The notes under the pieces were generated by a model. That model was given only the letters and a program-made list of their open reading frames with translations, made no database searches and was not told the DNA's origin. A stretch of 64,000 nt of DNA. It comes from Variovorax sp. WS11 (lineage in GTDB: Bacteria; Pseudomonadota; Gammaproteobacteria; Burkholderiales; Burkholderiaceae_C). The translations under genes and the position numbers were made by a program. This document shows positions 8,348 to 19,556 of this stretch, piece after piece. Location of the stretch: positions 3,596,001 to 3,660,000 of the forward strand of contig NZ_JAAGOW010000001.1 in assembly GCF_010499245.1 (NCBI RefSeq), given 5' to 3'. Within the stretch, counting starts at the first letter, position 1. Each line of letters starts with the position of its first letter.

Positions 8348-9894
8348 CAGGGCCTTTCGCGCCGGTCCGGCGGAACGTACCAGCGTGTCGCCGCCAGCTC
8401 CGGCTCGTCGTGCGCCTGCAGCCGCGCCCAGTGGCGGTCGGCATCTTCCACGAACAGGTCGCGCGCGATCGCCTGGGCCAGGCGGGTGGCGCCGATCGCG
8501 AGGCCGGGGATGTCGCCCGCCAGCGCGCCGTGGCTCATCGTGGCGCCCCAGTTGAAGAGGCGCATGCGCGAGAGCGCGGCGGCCGCGTCCGGCGCGCCGG
8601 GCGCATGGGAGCGCAGCTCGAAGCCCGCGCCCAGGTAGGGAAAGCGCGCCGGCTCGGGATAGCGCCGCGCCTCCTCGGGCGGCACGTGGCGGGCCCAGGT
8701 ATCGATCAGCGGCGTGTAGCGCGCGATCTCCGGCCGGTCGAGCAGGTCGACGTCGAAGCCGGTGCCGAAGATCACCGCATCGAAGCGCTCGCTGCCGCCG
8801 TCGGGCAGGGTGACCGTCACGCCGTCCTCGTCGGGCGCCACGTCCAGCCAGGGCGTGCCCACGCGCAGCGTGAATGCTTCGTGCGCGTCGCAGCGGCGCA
8901 CGCTCTCCCAGGGCGGCGGCACCTGCTCGTCGAAGATGTAGGTGTAGACGCGCCACTTGCGCGGATCGTCCAGCCCCTCGAAGCCGCGCAGGAAGCCGTG
9001 GCTGGAGGCGGCCTTGCTCTTGTTGACCTGCGGCAGCTGCGGCCGGCGCGCGAACAGCTGCACCTGGGCGGCGCCGGCCTCCAGCGCGCAGCCCGCGTTG
9101 TCGAAGGCCGAGGCGCCGGCGCCCAGCACGCCGATGCGCCGGCCCTCGAGGGCAGCGAAGTCGATCGCGTCGGCCGAATGGAACACCCGGCCGGCGGCCA
9201 GCGGGTCGTCGCGCCGCAGCGCCGGGAAGTCGGGCCAGCGCGGCGCGCCGCTGCCGTCGCGGCCCAGCGCCAGCACCAGCTGGCGTGCGCGCACGGTCTC
9301 GCGCCGGCCGCCGGGGCCTTCCAGCGCGATCGAAAGCAGGCGGCCGCCTTCGTCGTGCGCGACCGAGTGCAGGCTGACGCCGTTGTCCACCGCCAGGCCG
9401 GCGGTGTCGCGCACCCACAGCAGGTAGTCGCGCCAGTCGATGCGGCCGATCTTGTGCAGCGCCTGCCAGCCCTCGTCGCCGTGCTGCGCTTCGTACCAGG
9501 CGCGGAAAGAGAGCGAAGGCACGCCCAGCTCCGGCCCGCCGACCTGCTTGGGGCTGCGCAGCGTCAGCATGCGCGCATAGGTGCCCCAGGGGCCTTCCTC
9601 GCCGCGTGCGGCGCGGTCGATCACGCGGATATTCGTCAGGCCCTCGCGGCGCAGCGCGAAGGCGGCGGTCTGGCCGCACATGCCGGCGCCGGCCACCAGC
9701 ACGTCGAGCACCGGCGAGGCCTCGGTGGCGGATTCGGCCGGGAGCATCCAGGCGGGCGGCGGGACGTTGATGCGTTCGAGGTCGGCGCGCGCCTGGCGGG
9801 CGAGGGCCTCGAGCGCCGCCGCGTCGCGCGGGCTGGTGGTGAACTGGGGGGGCACCGGCGGCAGCGCGGCCGAAGGGAGTTCGTCGTCAGGCAT
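8347..9894 (-). CDS. FAD-dependent NAD(P)-binding monooxygenase-like protein
   Basis: 515-residue class B flavoprotein monooxygenase-like protein. A first Rossmann motif VAGAGMCG (67-74) should bind FAD, and GVLGAGAS (255-262) NADPH; an FGTGFDVD motif near the C-terminal third is typical of the group. An exact FxGxxxHxxxW fingerprint is not seen, so it may belong to the wider lysine/ornithine-hydroxylase-like or Trk-like set. The start at 9894 is the last ATG before the divergent isomerase gene. Coupled by TGATG to the LysR gene. Confidence 0.8.
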   Translation of the reverse strand: MPDDELPSAALPPVPPQFTTSPRDAAALEALARQARADLERINVPPPAWMLPAESATEASPVLDVLVAGAGMCGQTAAFALRREGLTNIRVIDRAARGEEGPWGTYARMLTLRSPKQVGGPELGVPSLSFRAWYEAQHGDEGWQALHKIGRIDWRDYLLWVRDTAGLAVDNGVSLHSVAHDEGGRLLSIALEGPGGRRETVRARQLVLALGRDGSGAPRWPDFPALRRDDPLAAGRVFHSADAIDFAALEGRRIGVLGAGASAFDNAGCALEAGAAQVQLFARRPQLPQVNKSKAASSHGFLRGFEGLDDPRKWRVYTYIFDEQVPPPWESVRRCDAHEAFTLRVGTPWLDVAPDEDGVTVTLPDGGSERFDAVIFGTGFDVDLLDRPEIARYTPLIDTWARHVPPEEARRYPEPARFPYLGAGFELRSHAPGAPDAAAALSRMRLFNWGATMSHGALAGDIPGLAIGATRLAQAIARDLFVEDADRHWARLQAHDEPELAATRWYVPPDRRERP

Positions 9895-9915
9895 GGCCTG
9901 AAGATAATCCAGAAG

Positions 9916-10539
9916 ATGATCGCCCTCGACTGCTACTACAGCCTCTCCTCGCCCTGGGCCTACCTCGGCGGCCCGCAATTGCAGGACATCGTGCGGCGCC
10001 ACCACGTGCGCCTCACGCTCAAGCCCTACGACTTCCAGGCGGTGGTGCCGCAGACCGGCGGCATTCCGCTGAAGACCCGGCCGCAGGCGCGCCGCAGCTA
10101 CCACGCGCTCGAGCTCGCGCGCTGGCGGGAGTACCTGGGCATGCCGCTGGTGCTGGAACCGGCGCACTATCCCAAGGGCAAACCGTCCGATCCGGATTGG
10201 AACAAGTACGCCGGCTGGATGGTGATCGCCGCCCAACTGCAGGGGCTGGACGCGCAGCCGCTCTCGCATGCGCTGCTGCGCGCGCTGTGGGCCGAGGAGC
10301 GCGACACCTCGGATGCCGCGGTGCGCATCGCGGTGGCGGACGAGAACGGCTATGACGGGGCGGCGCTGCAGGCGCTGGAGCAGGGCGCAGAGACGCAGGC
10401 CACGTACCGCGCCAACAGCGCCGAGGCGGTGGAGCAGGGCGTGTTTGGGGCGCCGACCTACATCCTCGATGGCGAGCGCTTCTGGGGGCAGGACCGGCTG
10501 GCCTTCCTGGACCGGGCGCTCGACCGGCTGCGCCGCTGA
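9916..10539 (+). CDS. DsbA-fold 2-hydroxychromene-2-carboxylate isomerase-like protein
   Basis: 207-residue thioredoxin-fold protein of the kappa-GST/HCCA isomerase family. The N-terminus [15 protein letters not shown] carries the Ser-Pro-Trp motif that replaces the CxxC of DsbA. The C-terminus has [20 protein letters not shown], the standard ending of the family. These enzymes isomerise aromatic-ring catabolites using glutathione; the actual substrate is unknown. A GATAAT hexamer at 9903-9908 lies 7 nt before the ATG. Confidence 0.85.
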   Translation: MIALDCYYSLSSPWAYLGGPQLQDIVRRHHVRLTLKPYDFQAVVPQTGGIPLKTRPQARRSYHALELARWREYLGMPLVLEPAHYPKGKPSDPDWNKYAGWMVIAAQLQGLDAQPLSHALLRALWAEERDTSDAAVRIAVADENGYDGAALQALEQGAETQATYRANSAEAVEQGVFGAPTYILDGERFWGQDRLAFLDRALDRLRR

Positions 10540-10570
10540 TCGAAAGCCCGGCGCGGCAGATAATCCCCCG

Positions 10571-11446
10571 ATGCGAATCCGCTTCACCAAGATGCAGGGC
10601 GCCGGCAACGACTTCGTCGTGCTGGACGAGACCCGCGGCGCGCTGGGCCTCGACGCGGCGCAGTACCGCTTCCTGGCCGACCGCCATTTCGGGGTCGGCG
10701 CTGACCAGATCCTCAGCGTGCGGCCCGCGCCGGCCGAAGGCGTCGACTTCCAGTACGTGATCCACAACGCCGACGGCGGCGAGGTCGAGCAGTGCGGCAA
10801 CGGCGCGCGGTGCTTCATGCGCTTCGTGCGCGAGCAGGGCCTGACCGACAAGGAGCAGGTGCGGGTGCAGACGCTGTCGGGCGTGATCGAGCCCAGGATG
10901 GGCGACGACGGCCGCGTGACGGTGGACATGGGCGCCCCCATCTTCGAGCCGCAGCGCGTGCCCTTCGACACCGCCGGGCTCGACCCGCAGCACGACAACG
11001 GCTGGCACACCTGGCATCTCACGCTGGGCACGCACGCCGAAAGCGCCAAGGTGTCGCTGGCGGTGCTCTCCATGGGCAATCCGCACGCGGTGCAGATCGT
11101 GCCCGATGTCGATACCGCGCCGGTGGCGAAGCAGGGCCCGGCGATCGAGCACCATCCGCGCTTTCCGCAGCGCGTCAATGCGGGCTTCATGCAGGTCGTC
11201 GATCGCAGCCACGTGCGCCTGCGCGTGTTCGAGCGCGGCGCCGGCGAGACCCTGGCCTGCGGCACCGGCGCCTGCGCCGCGGTGGTGGCGGGCATCCGGC
11301 TCGGGCGGCTCGATGCGCGCGTCGACGTTCAGACCCATGGCGGGCTGCTGACCATCGAGTGGGCCGGCGACGGCGCCCCGGTGCTGATGACCGGCCCCGC
11401 CGTCACCGTGTTCGAGGGCGAGATCGAGGTCCCCGATGCCCGATGA
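10571..11446 (+). CDS. dapF: diaminopimelate epimerase
   Basis: Interconverts LL- and meso-diaminopimelate for lysine and peptidoglycan synthesis. 291 residues. The two catalytic cysteines sit in EQCGNGARC (Cys75) and ACGTGAC (Cys230). [11 protein letters not shown] near the N-terminus is the family signature. It heads the conserved dapF-DUF484-xerC block known from many proteobacteria; its 3' end overlaps the DUF484 gene by 11 nt. GATAAT at 10559-10564 lies 6 nt before the ATG. Confidence 0.97.
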   Translation: MRIRFTKMQGAGNDFVVLDETRGALGLDAAQYRFLADRHFGVGADQILSVRPAPAEGVDFQYVIHNADGGEVEQCGNGARCFMRFVREQGLTDKEQVRVQTLSGVIEPRMGDDGRVTVDMGAPIFEPQRVPFDTAGLDPQHDNGWHTWHLTLGTHAESAKVSLAVLSMGNPHAVQIVPDVDTAPVAKQGPAIEHHPRFPQRVNAGFMQVVDRSHVRLRVFERGAGETLACGTGACAAVVAGIRLGRLDARVDVQTHGGLLTIEWAGDGAPVLMTGPAVTVFEGEIEVPDAR

Positions 11447-12143
11447 AAGCGCCATGAAATCCAATCACAAAGACGCCATGAACCCCATCACCGAAGACGA
11501 CATCGCCAACTACCTCTCGAACACGCCCGACTTCTTCGAACGCCATGCGCAGCTGCTGGCGCAGGTGCAGCTCACCAGCCCGCACGGCAACCGCGCCGTC
11601 AGCCTGCAGGAGCGCCAGGCCGAGATGCTGCGCGAGAAGATCAAGGCGCTGGAGCATCGGGTGATGGACATGGTGCGCCACGGCACCGAGAACGTGGTCA
11701 CTGCCGACCGCCTGCAGCGCTGGACGCGAGGCCTCTTGACCATGCGCGATCCGCGGGCGCTGCCCACGCGCATCGCGGGCGATCTGCAGACGCTGTTCGT
11801 GGTGCCGCAGGTCACGATCAAGGTCTGGGACTGCGACAGCAGCTACCTCCACGAACCCTATGCACAGCAGGTGAGCGAGGACATGAAGGCGCTGGCCACT
11901 TCGCTGACCGCGCCTTACTGCGGCCTCAACGCTGGCTTCGAGGTCGCCAGCTGGCTGGCCGAGCCGCAGGCGGCGGTGTCGATCGCGCTGATCCCGCTGC
12001 GGCCCGAGCCCGAGGCGCCGGCCTTCGGCCTGCTGGTACTGGCATCGCCCGATGCGCATCGCTTCAACGCGGAAATGGGCACCGACTTCCTGGAGCGCAT
12101 CGCCGAGCTGGCCTCCGCAGCGCTGTCGCGGCTGCGCGCTTGA
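11436..12143 (+). CDS. DUF484 family protein (GAF-like)
   Basis: 235 residues; the family is found between dapF and xerC in many proteobacteria (YigA in E. coli). The N-terminus has the typical [20 protein letters not shown] motif, followed by a predicted coiled coil (about 45-80, rich in Gln/Glu/Arg) and a GAF-like domain. Molecular function is unknown. ATGs at 11454 and 11478 are alternative starts; 11436 overlaps dapF. Confidence 0.85.
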   Translation: MPDESAMKSNHKDAMNPITEDDIANYLSNTPDFFERHAQLLAQVQLTSPHGNRAVSLQERQAEMLREKIKALEHRVMDMVRHGTENVVTADRLQRWTRGLLTMRDPRALPTRIAGDLQTLFVVPQVTIKVWDCDSSYLHEPYAQQVSEDMKALATSLTAPYCGLNAGFEVASWLAEPQAAVSIALIPLRPEPEAPAFGLLVLASPDAHRFNAEMGTDFLERIAELASAALSRLRA

Positions 12144-12757
12144 TTGCGCGGCTGCGGCGCGCGCTGCCCGGCGCGCTGCTGGTGCTGCTGCTGGGCTATG
12201 TCGCGATCCACGGCACGATCTGGCTGCATGCGCGCGAGCGGCTCGCGCATCCGCCTGGGCAGGCGGCCGATGTGGCGCTGGTGCTCGGGAACCGGGCGTA
12301 CCGCGACGGCCGGCCCAACCCCTGCCTCACCGGGCGCGTCGATGCCGCCATTGCGCTGGCGCGTGCGGGGCTGGTACGCCAGCTCGTTTTCTCGGGCGGG
12401 GTCGACAGGGAAGACGGACGCATCGAGGCCGAGGTGATGCAGCAGCATGCGCGTGCCTCGGGCTATGCGGGCCCGCTGCTGCTGGAGCCGGTGTCGCAGT
12501 CCACGCGCGAGAACCTGTCGATGTCGCGGCCCTTGCTCGAAGCCGCGGGCGTGAAGCGCGTGATCGTCGTCTCCGAGCCGTATCACCTGTGGCGCGTCGA
12601 GCGCCTGGCGCGGGCCACCGGCTTCGACCGGCGGTTCGAGGTGCAGTACGCCGCCGCGCCCACCACCTGCTGGCAACGCTGGGGCATGGCCTTCCGGGGC
12701 GCGTTGCGCGAGCCGCTGGCCATCGTGAACAATGCCGTCAATGGATACTTCCACTGA
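12140..12757 (+). CDS. YdcF-like/ElyC-type DUF218 membrane-anchored protein
   Basis: 205 residues with one N-terminal membrane helix (LLVLLLGYVAIHGTIWL) followed by a DUF218 domain: VALVLGNRAYRDGRPNP at its start, LVFSGGVD, and VSEPYHLWRVERL. DUF218 proteins of the SanA/ElyC/YdcF group are linked to envelope functions, but the reaction is unresolved. The TTG start (12140) overlaps the previous TGA. Its 3' end overlaps xerC by up to 26 nt. Confidence 0.75.
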   Translation: MIARLRRALPGALLVLLLGYVAIHGTIWLHARERLAHPPGQAADVALVLGNRAYRDGRPNPCLTGRVDAAIALARAGLVRQLVFSGGVDREDGRIEAEVMQQHARASGYAGPLLLEPVSQSTRENLSMSRPLLEAAGVKRVIVVSEPYHLWRVERLARATGFDRRFEVQYAAAPTTCWQRWGMAFRGALREPLAIVNNAVNGYFH

Positions 12758-13732
12758 ATCGCCGCTCGTCGAGAAATACCTCGAGCACGTGCGGGTCGAG
12801 CGCCGATTGGCGGAGCGCAGCGTCGAGCTCTATGCGATCCACCTGAAGACGCTGGTCGAGAAGGCCCAGGCCGCGGGGCTGGCGCTGGACCAGGTGCAGA
12901 CCGCGCATGTGCGCCGCTGGATGGCGCAATTGCACAGCGCGGGCCGCGAGTCGCGCGGCATTGCGCTGGTGCTCTCCTGCTGGCGCGGCTTCTACCGCTG
13001 GCTGGGCCACGAGGGGCGGATCGGTTCGAACCCCGTGCAGGACGTCCACGCGCCCAAAGCCGGGCGGCCGCTGCCCAAGGCGCTGGCGGTCGACGAGGCG
13101 GTACAGCTCGCCGAGCTGCACGATGACGAGGCCGATCCCTGGACCGAGGCGCGCGACCGCGCCATCGTGGAGCTGCTCTACGGCTGCGGCTTGCGGGTCA
13201 GCGAGCTGACCGGCCTGGACCTGCGCGCGAGCAACACCGCGCGCGGCTGGGTGGACCTCGATGCGCGGGAGGCCAGCGTGCTCGGCAAGGGCAGCAAGCG
13301 GCGCACCGTGCCGGTAGGCGCCAAAGCGGCCGAGGCGCTGGCAGCCTGGATCGCACGGCGCGAGGACTGCGCGGCGCTGCCGGCCGCGCAACTGCGCGAT
13401 CCGGCCGGCGCCGCGGCGCTCTTCATCGGCCGCACCGGCGTGCGCATGTCCTCCCAGGCGGTCTGGCGCCAGCTGCGCCAGCGCAGCCTGAAGGCCGGCC
13501 TGGCCGCGCCGGTGCATCCGCACATGCTGCGCCATTCCTTCGCCAGCCATGTGCTGCAATCCAGCAGCGACCTGCGCGCCGTGCAGGAGCTGCTGGGCCA
13601 TGCCAGCATCTCGACCACGCAGATCTACACGCGCCTGGATTTCCAGCATCTGGCCAAGGCCTACGATGCGGCGCATCCCCGGGCCAAGGCTCGCGAGGAA
13701 GCCGTCCCCAAGATCGTCAAGAACAAGAGCAA

Positions 13733-13736
<4 letters not shown>
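12732..13736 (+). CDS. xerC: tyrosine recombinase XerC
   Basis: Site-specific recombinase that, with XerD at dif, resolves chromosome dimers. 334 residues. An N-terminal SAM-like DNA-binding domain is followed by the catalytic domain with Arg in YGCGLRVSEL, HxxR in HPHMLRHSF, His in LLGHASISTTQ and the nucleophile Tyr in IYTRLD. The start may be ATG 12732 or 12741. The position after dapF and the DUF484 gene supports xerC over xerD. Its stop overlaps rlmI as ATGA. Confidence 0.93.
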
Positions 13737-14935
<1,199 letters not shown>

Positions 14936-15034
14936 GCCGCTCAGGCTCTCGTGGCCTTTTGCCCCTGCCGGAACGTGGCCCCGGGCGCGTGGCTAAACTT
15001 CCCGCCTTCCCCTGTCCCTATTCCCGGAGCATCC

Positions 15035-16081
15035 ATGGCCCTGATTCCCGCCACCATCCTCACCGGCTTCCTCGGCTCCGGCAAGACCACGCTGCTCAAG
15101 CGCATCCTGAGCGAGGCGCATGGGCAGAAGATCGCCGTGATCGAGAACGAGTTCGGCGAGGAGAACATCGACAACGACATCCTGGTCACCGAGTCCAAGG
15201 AGCAGATCGTGCAGATGAGCAACGGCTGCATCTGCTGCACCATCCGCGAAGACCTGCGCGAGGCCCTGCAGCTGCTGGCCGCCAAGAAGCGCAAGGGGCT
15301 GCTCGACTTCGACCGCGTGGTGATCGAGACCACGGGCCTGGCCGACCCGGGCCCGGTGGCCCAGACCTTCTTCATGGACGACGAGATCGCCGAGAGCTAC
15401 CTGCTCGACTCGATCCTCACGCTGGTGGACGCCAAGCATGCGCCGCAGCAGCTCGACGACCGCCAGGAGGCACGCCGCCAGGTGGGCTTTGCCGACCAGA
15501 TCTTCATCAGCAAGAGCGACCTGGTGGCGGCCGAGGAGACCGAGGCGCTGATCCACCGCCTCAAGCACATGAACCCGCGCGCCCCGCAGCAGAAGGTGCA
15601 TTTCGGCGACGTGCCGCTGAAGGACGTGTTCGACCTGCGCGGATTCAACCTCAATGCCAAGCTGGACATCGACCCGGACTTCCTGAAGGAGGAAGAGGAG
15701 CACGACCACGACCATGCGCACGGCGAGGACTGCGACCACCCCTCGCACAAGCACGAGGGCCAGGGCCACCACCATCGCCACGACGACGACGTGAAGAGCT
15801 TCGTCTTCCGCGCCGACCGGCCGTTCGATCCGGCCCGCCTGGAGGACTTCCTGGGCGCCATCGTCAACATCTACGGCCCGCGCATGCTGCGCTACAAGGG
15901 CGTGCTGCACATGCAGGGCACCGAGCGCAAGGTGATCTTCCAGGGCGTGCACCAGCTGATGGGCAGCGACCTCGGGCCCGCCTGGGGCCCGGACGAGAAG
16001 CGCAACAGCCGCATGGTGTTCATCGGCATCGACCTGCCGCGCGAGATCCTGGAGCAGGGCCTGGAGCAGTGCCTGGTCTGA
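15035..16081 (+). CDS. CobW/YjiA-family GTPase with His-rich metal-binding loop
   Basis: 348-residue G3E GTPase of the COG0523 group, thought to handle zinc, cobalt or other metals. P-loop GFLGSGKT (11-18), CXCC metal motif CICC (65-68), and SKSDLV as a variant NKxD. Between the GTPase and the CobW_C domain is a His/Asp/Glu-rich loop (about 220-250) rich in HDHDHAH-type repeats. ATG 15035 is right for the family because the P-loop must be close to the N-terminus; the frame runs back to 14951. No Zur-type operator was recognised. Confidence 0.9.
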   Translation: MALIPATILTGFLGSGKTTLLKRILSEAHGQKIAVIENEFGEENIDNDILVTESKEQIVQMSNGCICCTIREDLREALQLLAAKKRKGLLDFDRVVIETTGLADPGPVAQTFFMDDEIAESYLLDSILTLVDAKHAPQQLDDRQEARRQVGFADQIFISKSDLVAAEETEALIHRLKHMNPRAPQQKVHFGDVPLKDVFDLRGFNLNAKLDIDPDFLKEEEEHDHDHAHGEDCDHPSHKHEGQGHHHRHDDDVKSFVFRADRPFDPARLEDFLGAIVNIYGPRMLRYKGVLHMQGTERKVIFQGVHQLMGSDLGPAWGPDEKRNSRMVFIGIDLPREILEQGLEQCLV

Positions 16082-16171
16082 GACCCCGTTCGCCCTGAGC
16101 CCGCCCGGGCGCCGGCGGCCGGGGCAGGGAACACCCGGTACCGGCGCGCACTCCCATCCCTTCGAGTTCTC

Positions 16172-16179
16172 TATACAAT
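16172..16179 (+). promoter_or_regulatory. possible -10 box upstream of dksA
   Basis: TATACAAT lies in the 238-bp gap between the CobW GTPase gene and dksA, in an AT-richer island. A matching -35 is weak (TTCGAG at 16161-16166 is too close), so this is tentative. The rest of the gap holds nothing else I can name. Confidence 0.3.
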
Positions 16180-16319
16180 CGCGCGCCTGTTCCGGACGCC
16201 AGGCACTGTCCTTCCCGGGACGATGTGTGACTTTCGGCATAGAGCTGTGCACGTTTTCGGCCCGCTTTCGGGGGTATAACCCCTGGGCGCGTACCAGTTC
16301 GTCGAAGGAGCCAGTCACC

Positions 16320-17246
16320 GTGAATAAACCAGTCGCCAAGGCAACGCCCGTGTCCCAACCCGCCGTCAAGAAGACGGCGGTTGCCAAGCAGGCTGCGCCC
16401 GCCGCGAAGAAGGTTTCCGCGTCCACGCCCGCGAGGCCTGCCGCGCCGCCGAAGCCCCCTGCCGAGAGCAAGGCCAAGGCGGCGGGTGCAGGCGCTTCTC
16501 CATCAACCAAGGCGGCCGGCACCCACGCCGCCGCACCTGCTACATCGATTCCCGTTAAAAAGGCGCCCACGGCCTCCACCACTGCGGCGAAAACTGCCAT
16601 GACCACTCCGACCGACTCCACCAGCAATCCACCCTCCACGGCACCCGCTCCCGCACGCGGCGGGCGCGTGACGCGGCTGTCGCAACTGACCGTGCCCTCC
16701 ATGCCGCAATCGGTGGCCTCCACCGCGGCCAAGTCCAGCTTCGTGCAGGTCGCGGACACCGCCCTGGTGCCGCCGCCGCCCATCGCCGTCAAGAAAGACC
16801 CCAAGCTGGCGAACAACTGGAAGACCAAGTCGGCCGAGGAGCTCAGCGACGCCGAGGTGATCGCGATGCCCGACGCGGAGTACATGAACGACAAGCAGAT
16901 GGCCTTCTTCCGTCTCAAGCTGCAGGCGTTGAAGCGCGGCATCCTCGAGAACGCCGGCGAGACCACCGAGCATCTGCGCGAGGACACCGTGGTGGTGCCC
17001 GACCCGGCCGACCGCGCCACCATCGAGGAAGAGCACGCGCTGGAGCTGCGCACCCGCGACCGCGAGCGCAAGCTGCTCAAGAAGATCGAGCAGTCGATCC
17101 AGCGCATCGACAACGGCGACTACGGCTACTGCGACGAGACCGGCGAGCCCATCGGCGTCGGCCGCCTGCTGGCCCGCCCGACCGCCACGCTGTCGCTCGA
17201 AGCGCAGCAGCGCCGCGAGCTCAAGCAAAAAATGTACGGCGACTGA
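16320..17246 (+). CDS. dksA: DksA-family RNA polymerase-binding protein, zinc-site-less, with long basic N-terminal tail
   Basis: Secondary-channel regulator that acts with ppGpp. The GTG at 16320 has AAGGAG 9 nt upstream (16305-16310), giving 308 residues, about twice the 151 of E. coli DksA. The first ~150 residues are rich in Lys, Ala, Pro and Thr, like a histone-H1 tail; ATG 16599 would remove much of this. The core is clear: EYMNDKQMAFFRLKLQA, coiled-coil tip PDPADRA with both conserved Asp, then YGYCDETGEPIG and LLARPTATLSLEA. Of the four zinc cysteines only one remains (CDET and SLEA in place of the two CxxC pairs), as in zinc-independent paralogues. Confidence 0.9.
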   Translation: MNKPVAKATPVSQPAVKKTAVAKQAAPAAKKVSASTPARPAAPPKPPAESKAKAAGAGASPSTKAAGTHAAAPATSIPVKKAPTASTTAAKTAMTTPTDSTSNPPSTAPAPARGGRVTRLSQLTVPSMPQSVASTAAKSSFVQVADTALVPPPPIAVKKDPKLANNWKTKSAEELSDAEVIAMPDAEYMNDKQMAFFRLKLQALKRGILENAGETTEHLREDTVVVPDPADRATIEEEHALELRTRDRERKLLKKIEQSIQRIDNGDYGYCDETGEPIGVGRLLARPTATLSLEAQQRRELKQKMYGD

Positions 17247-17278
17247 GCGCCGGACGGGATCGAGGGGAGTTGCCGCGC

Positions 17279-18868
17279 ATGGCCAAGGAAGATACCGGGC
17301 GCCTGCTGTCCAAGGTGGCGAAGTTCGTTCGCAATCCCCTCAAGGATTGGTCCGAGCTCGACGCCGAGGAGTCCTCGCAGCTCGAGAACGGCTATAGCCG
17401 CGAGATGCTCAAGGAAATGATCGAGCGGCGGCAGCGCAACGACTTCGTGCGCCGCCGCGAGTTCGACATGCTGCGCAAGCTGCGCCAGCGCGAGGCGGCC
17501 GGCGGGCGCGACCCGGCGGCCACGCCGTCCTCCTTCAACATCAGCAGCACCTCCGGCAAGACCGAAGGCCGCGCGCTCACGCTCAAGAAGATCGCCGAGA
17601 TCGAAGAGCAGATGTCGCAGCAGTGGTGGAAGAACCGCGGCCCCGGCGGCGAGGCCGCCGAGAATGGCAAGGCGGGCCCCGGCGGCGACATGGCGGCCCA
17701 GCACGCGCGCGCCTATGCCGACACCGAGCCGGGCGTGCCGCCGCCCCAGGGCGCCGCCGGCCCGGCCGCCGTGCCCTCCGTCTCCGACGGCTGCATCGAG
17801 GAGGCCGCGATCCGCTTCGCCCACGGCGACGATGCCGGCACCGAGGCCATCCTGCTGCAGGCGCTGGCGCCTGAAGCCTCGAGCGCCGACCACGACGACA
17901 CCTGGCGCGCCCTGTTCGACTTCTACCGTGCCATTGGCGACAACGAGAAATTCTCGGCCGCCGCGGTGCGCTATGCGCAGCGCACCAAGCGGGCCTCGCC
18001 CGAATGGATCTCGCTGCGCGCGGTGGCGCGCCACGCCCAGGTCGTGGCGGCGGCCACCCCCGCGCCCGAACCGCCGCCGGCCGGCGGCGCCGACTGGGCC
18101 AGCCCGCCGGTGCTCAAGCGCGAAAACCTGCTCGCCCTGACGCGCGCCCTGGCCGCGGCCGGCCCCTCCTGGAAGCTGGACTGGAGCGCGATCGACGCCA
18201 TCGAGGCCGATGCCGCCGGCCCGCTGCGCGCGCTGTTCAACCACTGGGCCGACTCGCCGGTGCAACTGCGCTTCGCCGGCGCCGACCGGCTGCTGATCGT
18301 GCTCACCGAGGCCACCCCCGTCAACGAACGCCGGGTCGACGCCGCCTGGTGGCAGCTGCACATGGCGGCCCTGCGCGTCATGCATCGGGCCGACGAGTTC
18401 GAGCTGCTGGCGCTCAACTACTGCATCACCTACGAGGTCTCGCCGCCGCCCTGGGAAGACCCCAAGGGCGACTTCGGCGAGCTCGAGCCGCCGCCGGCGA
18501 CGCCCCGGCCGTCGGTGTCTTCCGGATTCTCGATCTCGGGCCACGACGACGAGCTGATAGGCGCCGACGCCGCACCGACGGCCGCCGCGGCGGGCCACGG
18601 CTCGCTGGCGGGGGAGCTCACCGGCGAATCGCTCGCGACCTGGGAGCGCCTCGATGCCGAGCTCGCCGATGCGCAGGGCCTGAGCATTTCCTGCGCCGCG
18701 CTGGTGCGCATCGATTTCCAGGCGGCCGGCTCGCTGCTGAACTGGGTCACTGCCCGCGATGCGCGCGGCCAGCGCGTCGCCTTCGTCGATGCACACCGCC
18801 TCGTTGCGGCCTTCTTCAGCGTGATCGGGATCGCGGACCACGCCGAAGTGGGCGTCCGGGCAAACTGA
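17279..18868 (+). CDS. STAS-domain protein with helical/tetratricopeptide-like N-terminal half
   Basis: 529 residues. ATG 17279 has GAGGGGAG 9 nt upstream; TTG 17270 is less likely. Residues 1-60 are charged and helical. The middle contains Pro/Gly/Ala-rich linkers and short helical repeats that resemble FimV/TPR-type sequences. The C-terminal ~85 residues fit a STAS fold ([20 protein letters not shown] then [15 protein letters not shown]), as in MlaB or anti-sigma-factor antagonists, with no clear phosphorylatable Ser. Function unknown; it lies between dksA and hslVU. Confidence 0.65.
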   Translation: MAKEDTGRLLSKVAKFVRNPLKDWSELDAEESSQLENGYSREMLKEMIERRQRNDFVRRREFDMLRKLRQREAAGGRDPAATPSSFNISSTSGKTEGRALTLKKIAEIEEQMSQQWWKNRGPGGEAAENGKAGPGGDMAAQHARAYADTEPGVPPPQGAAGPAAVPSVSDGCIEEAAIRFAHGDDAGTEAILLQALAPEASSADHDDTWRALFDFYRAIGDNEKFSAAAVRYAQRTKRASPEWISLRAVARHAQVVAAATPAPEPPPAGGADWASPPVLKRENLLALTRALAAAGPSWKLDWSAIDAIEADAAGPLRALFNHWADSPVQLRFAGADRLLIVLTEATPVNERRVDAAWWQLHMAALRVMHRADEFELLALNYCITYEVSPPPWEDPKGDFGELEPPPATPRPSVSSGFSISGHDDELIGADAAPTAAAAGHGSLAGELTGESLATWERLDAELADAQGLSISCAALVRIDFQAAGSLLNWVTARDARGQRVAFVDAHRLVAAFFSVIGIADHAEVGVRAN

Positions 18869-18909
18869 GCCTGCCCCCCAGCGCGCGGGCCCATCCCGCG
18901 CCGTGCGTT

Positions 18910-18930
18910 GGCCTCCTGGCGGAAGAGGCC
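18910..18930 (+). terminator. GC-rich hairpin after the STAS gene
   Basis: GGCCTC (18910-18915) pairs with GAGGCC (18925-18930) around a 9-nt loop in the gap before hslV. There is no U-tract, so it is at best a weak terminator or an mRNA end-protecting hairpin. Confidence 0.3.
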
Positions 18931-19010
18931 ACCGCAACGCGCTATTCTGTCTGCGGCCTGCTTTCCGCTTTCCGGCTTGCATTCGTGCGGGCCATCGCCA
19001 TATTGCTTCG

Positions 19011-19556
19011 ATGGAACAATTTCACGGAACCACGATCATCAGCGTGCGCCGCAAGTCCCCGAACGGCGACCAGGTCGCGATCGGCGGCGACGGCCAGGTC
19101 ACGCTGGGCAACATCGTCATCAAGGGCAGCGCGCGCAAGGTGCGCCGGCTCTACCAGGGCAAGGTGCTCGCCGGCTTCGCCGGCGCCACGGCCGATGCCT
19201 TCACACTCTTCGAGCGCTTCGAGGGCAAGCTCGAGAAGCACCAGGGCCACCTGGCGCGCGCCGCCATCGAGCTGACCAAGGACTGGCGCACTGACCGCGT
19301 GCTGCGCCGCCTGGAGGCGATGCTGGCCGTGGCCGACGCCCACAGCTCGCTGATCATCACCGGCAACGGCGACGTGCTGGAGCCCGAGAACGGCATCATC
19401 GCGATCGGCTCCGGCGGCGCCTACGCCCAGGCCGCGGCCAAGGCCCTGCTCGACCACACCGAGCTGAGCGCCGCCGACATCGTGAAGAAGTCGCTCGAGA
19501 TCGCGGGCGAGCTCTGCATTTACACCAACATGCATCACACCATCGAAACCCTGTGA
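19011..19556 (+). CDS. hslV: ATP-dependent protease peptidase subunit HslV
   Basis: Threonine peptidase that forms the double hexamer core of the HslUV protease in the cytosol. 181 residues; MEQFHG precedes the catalytic TTIISVRR, so Thr1 is exposed by removing the first six residues. [14 protein letters not shown] is the family signature near the C-terminus. The GTG of hslU overlaps its TGA. No convincing sigma-32 promoter was found upstream, although the pair is heat-shock regulated in E. coli. Confidence 0.96.
   Translation: MEQFHGTTIISVRRKSPNGDQVAIGGDGQVTLGNIVIKGSARKVRRLYQGKVLAGFAGATADAFTLFERFEGKLEKHQGHLARAAIELTKDWRTDRVLRRLEAMLAVADAHSSLIITGNGDVLEPENGIIAIGSGGAYAQAAAKALLDHTELSAADIVKKSLEIAGELCIYTNMHHTIETL

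Noticed and set aside
8347..11295. 982-codon minus-strand open frame
   Set aside because: Only the part up to 9894 is a real flavoprotein. The rest runs antisense over the isomerase and dapF genes and is a GC-rich shadow.
18940..19010. Sigma-32 heat-shock promoter before hslV
   Set aside because: No pair resembling CTTGAA and CCCCAT with suitable spacing could be found.
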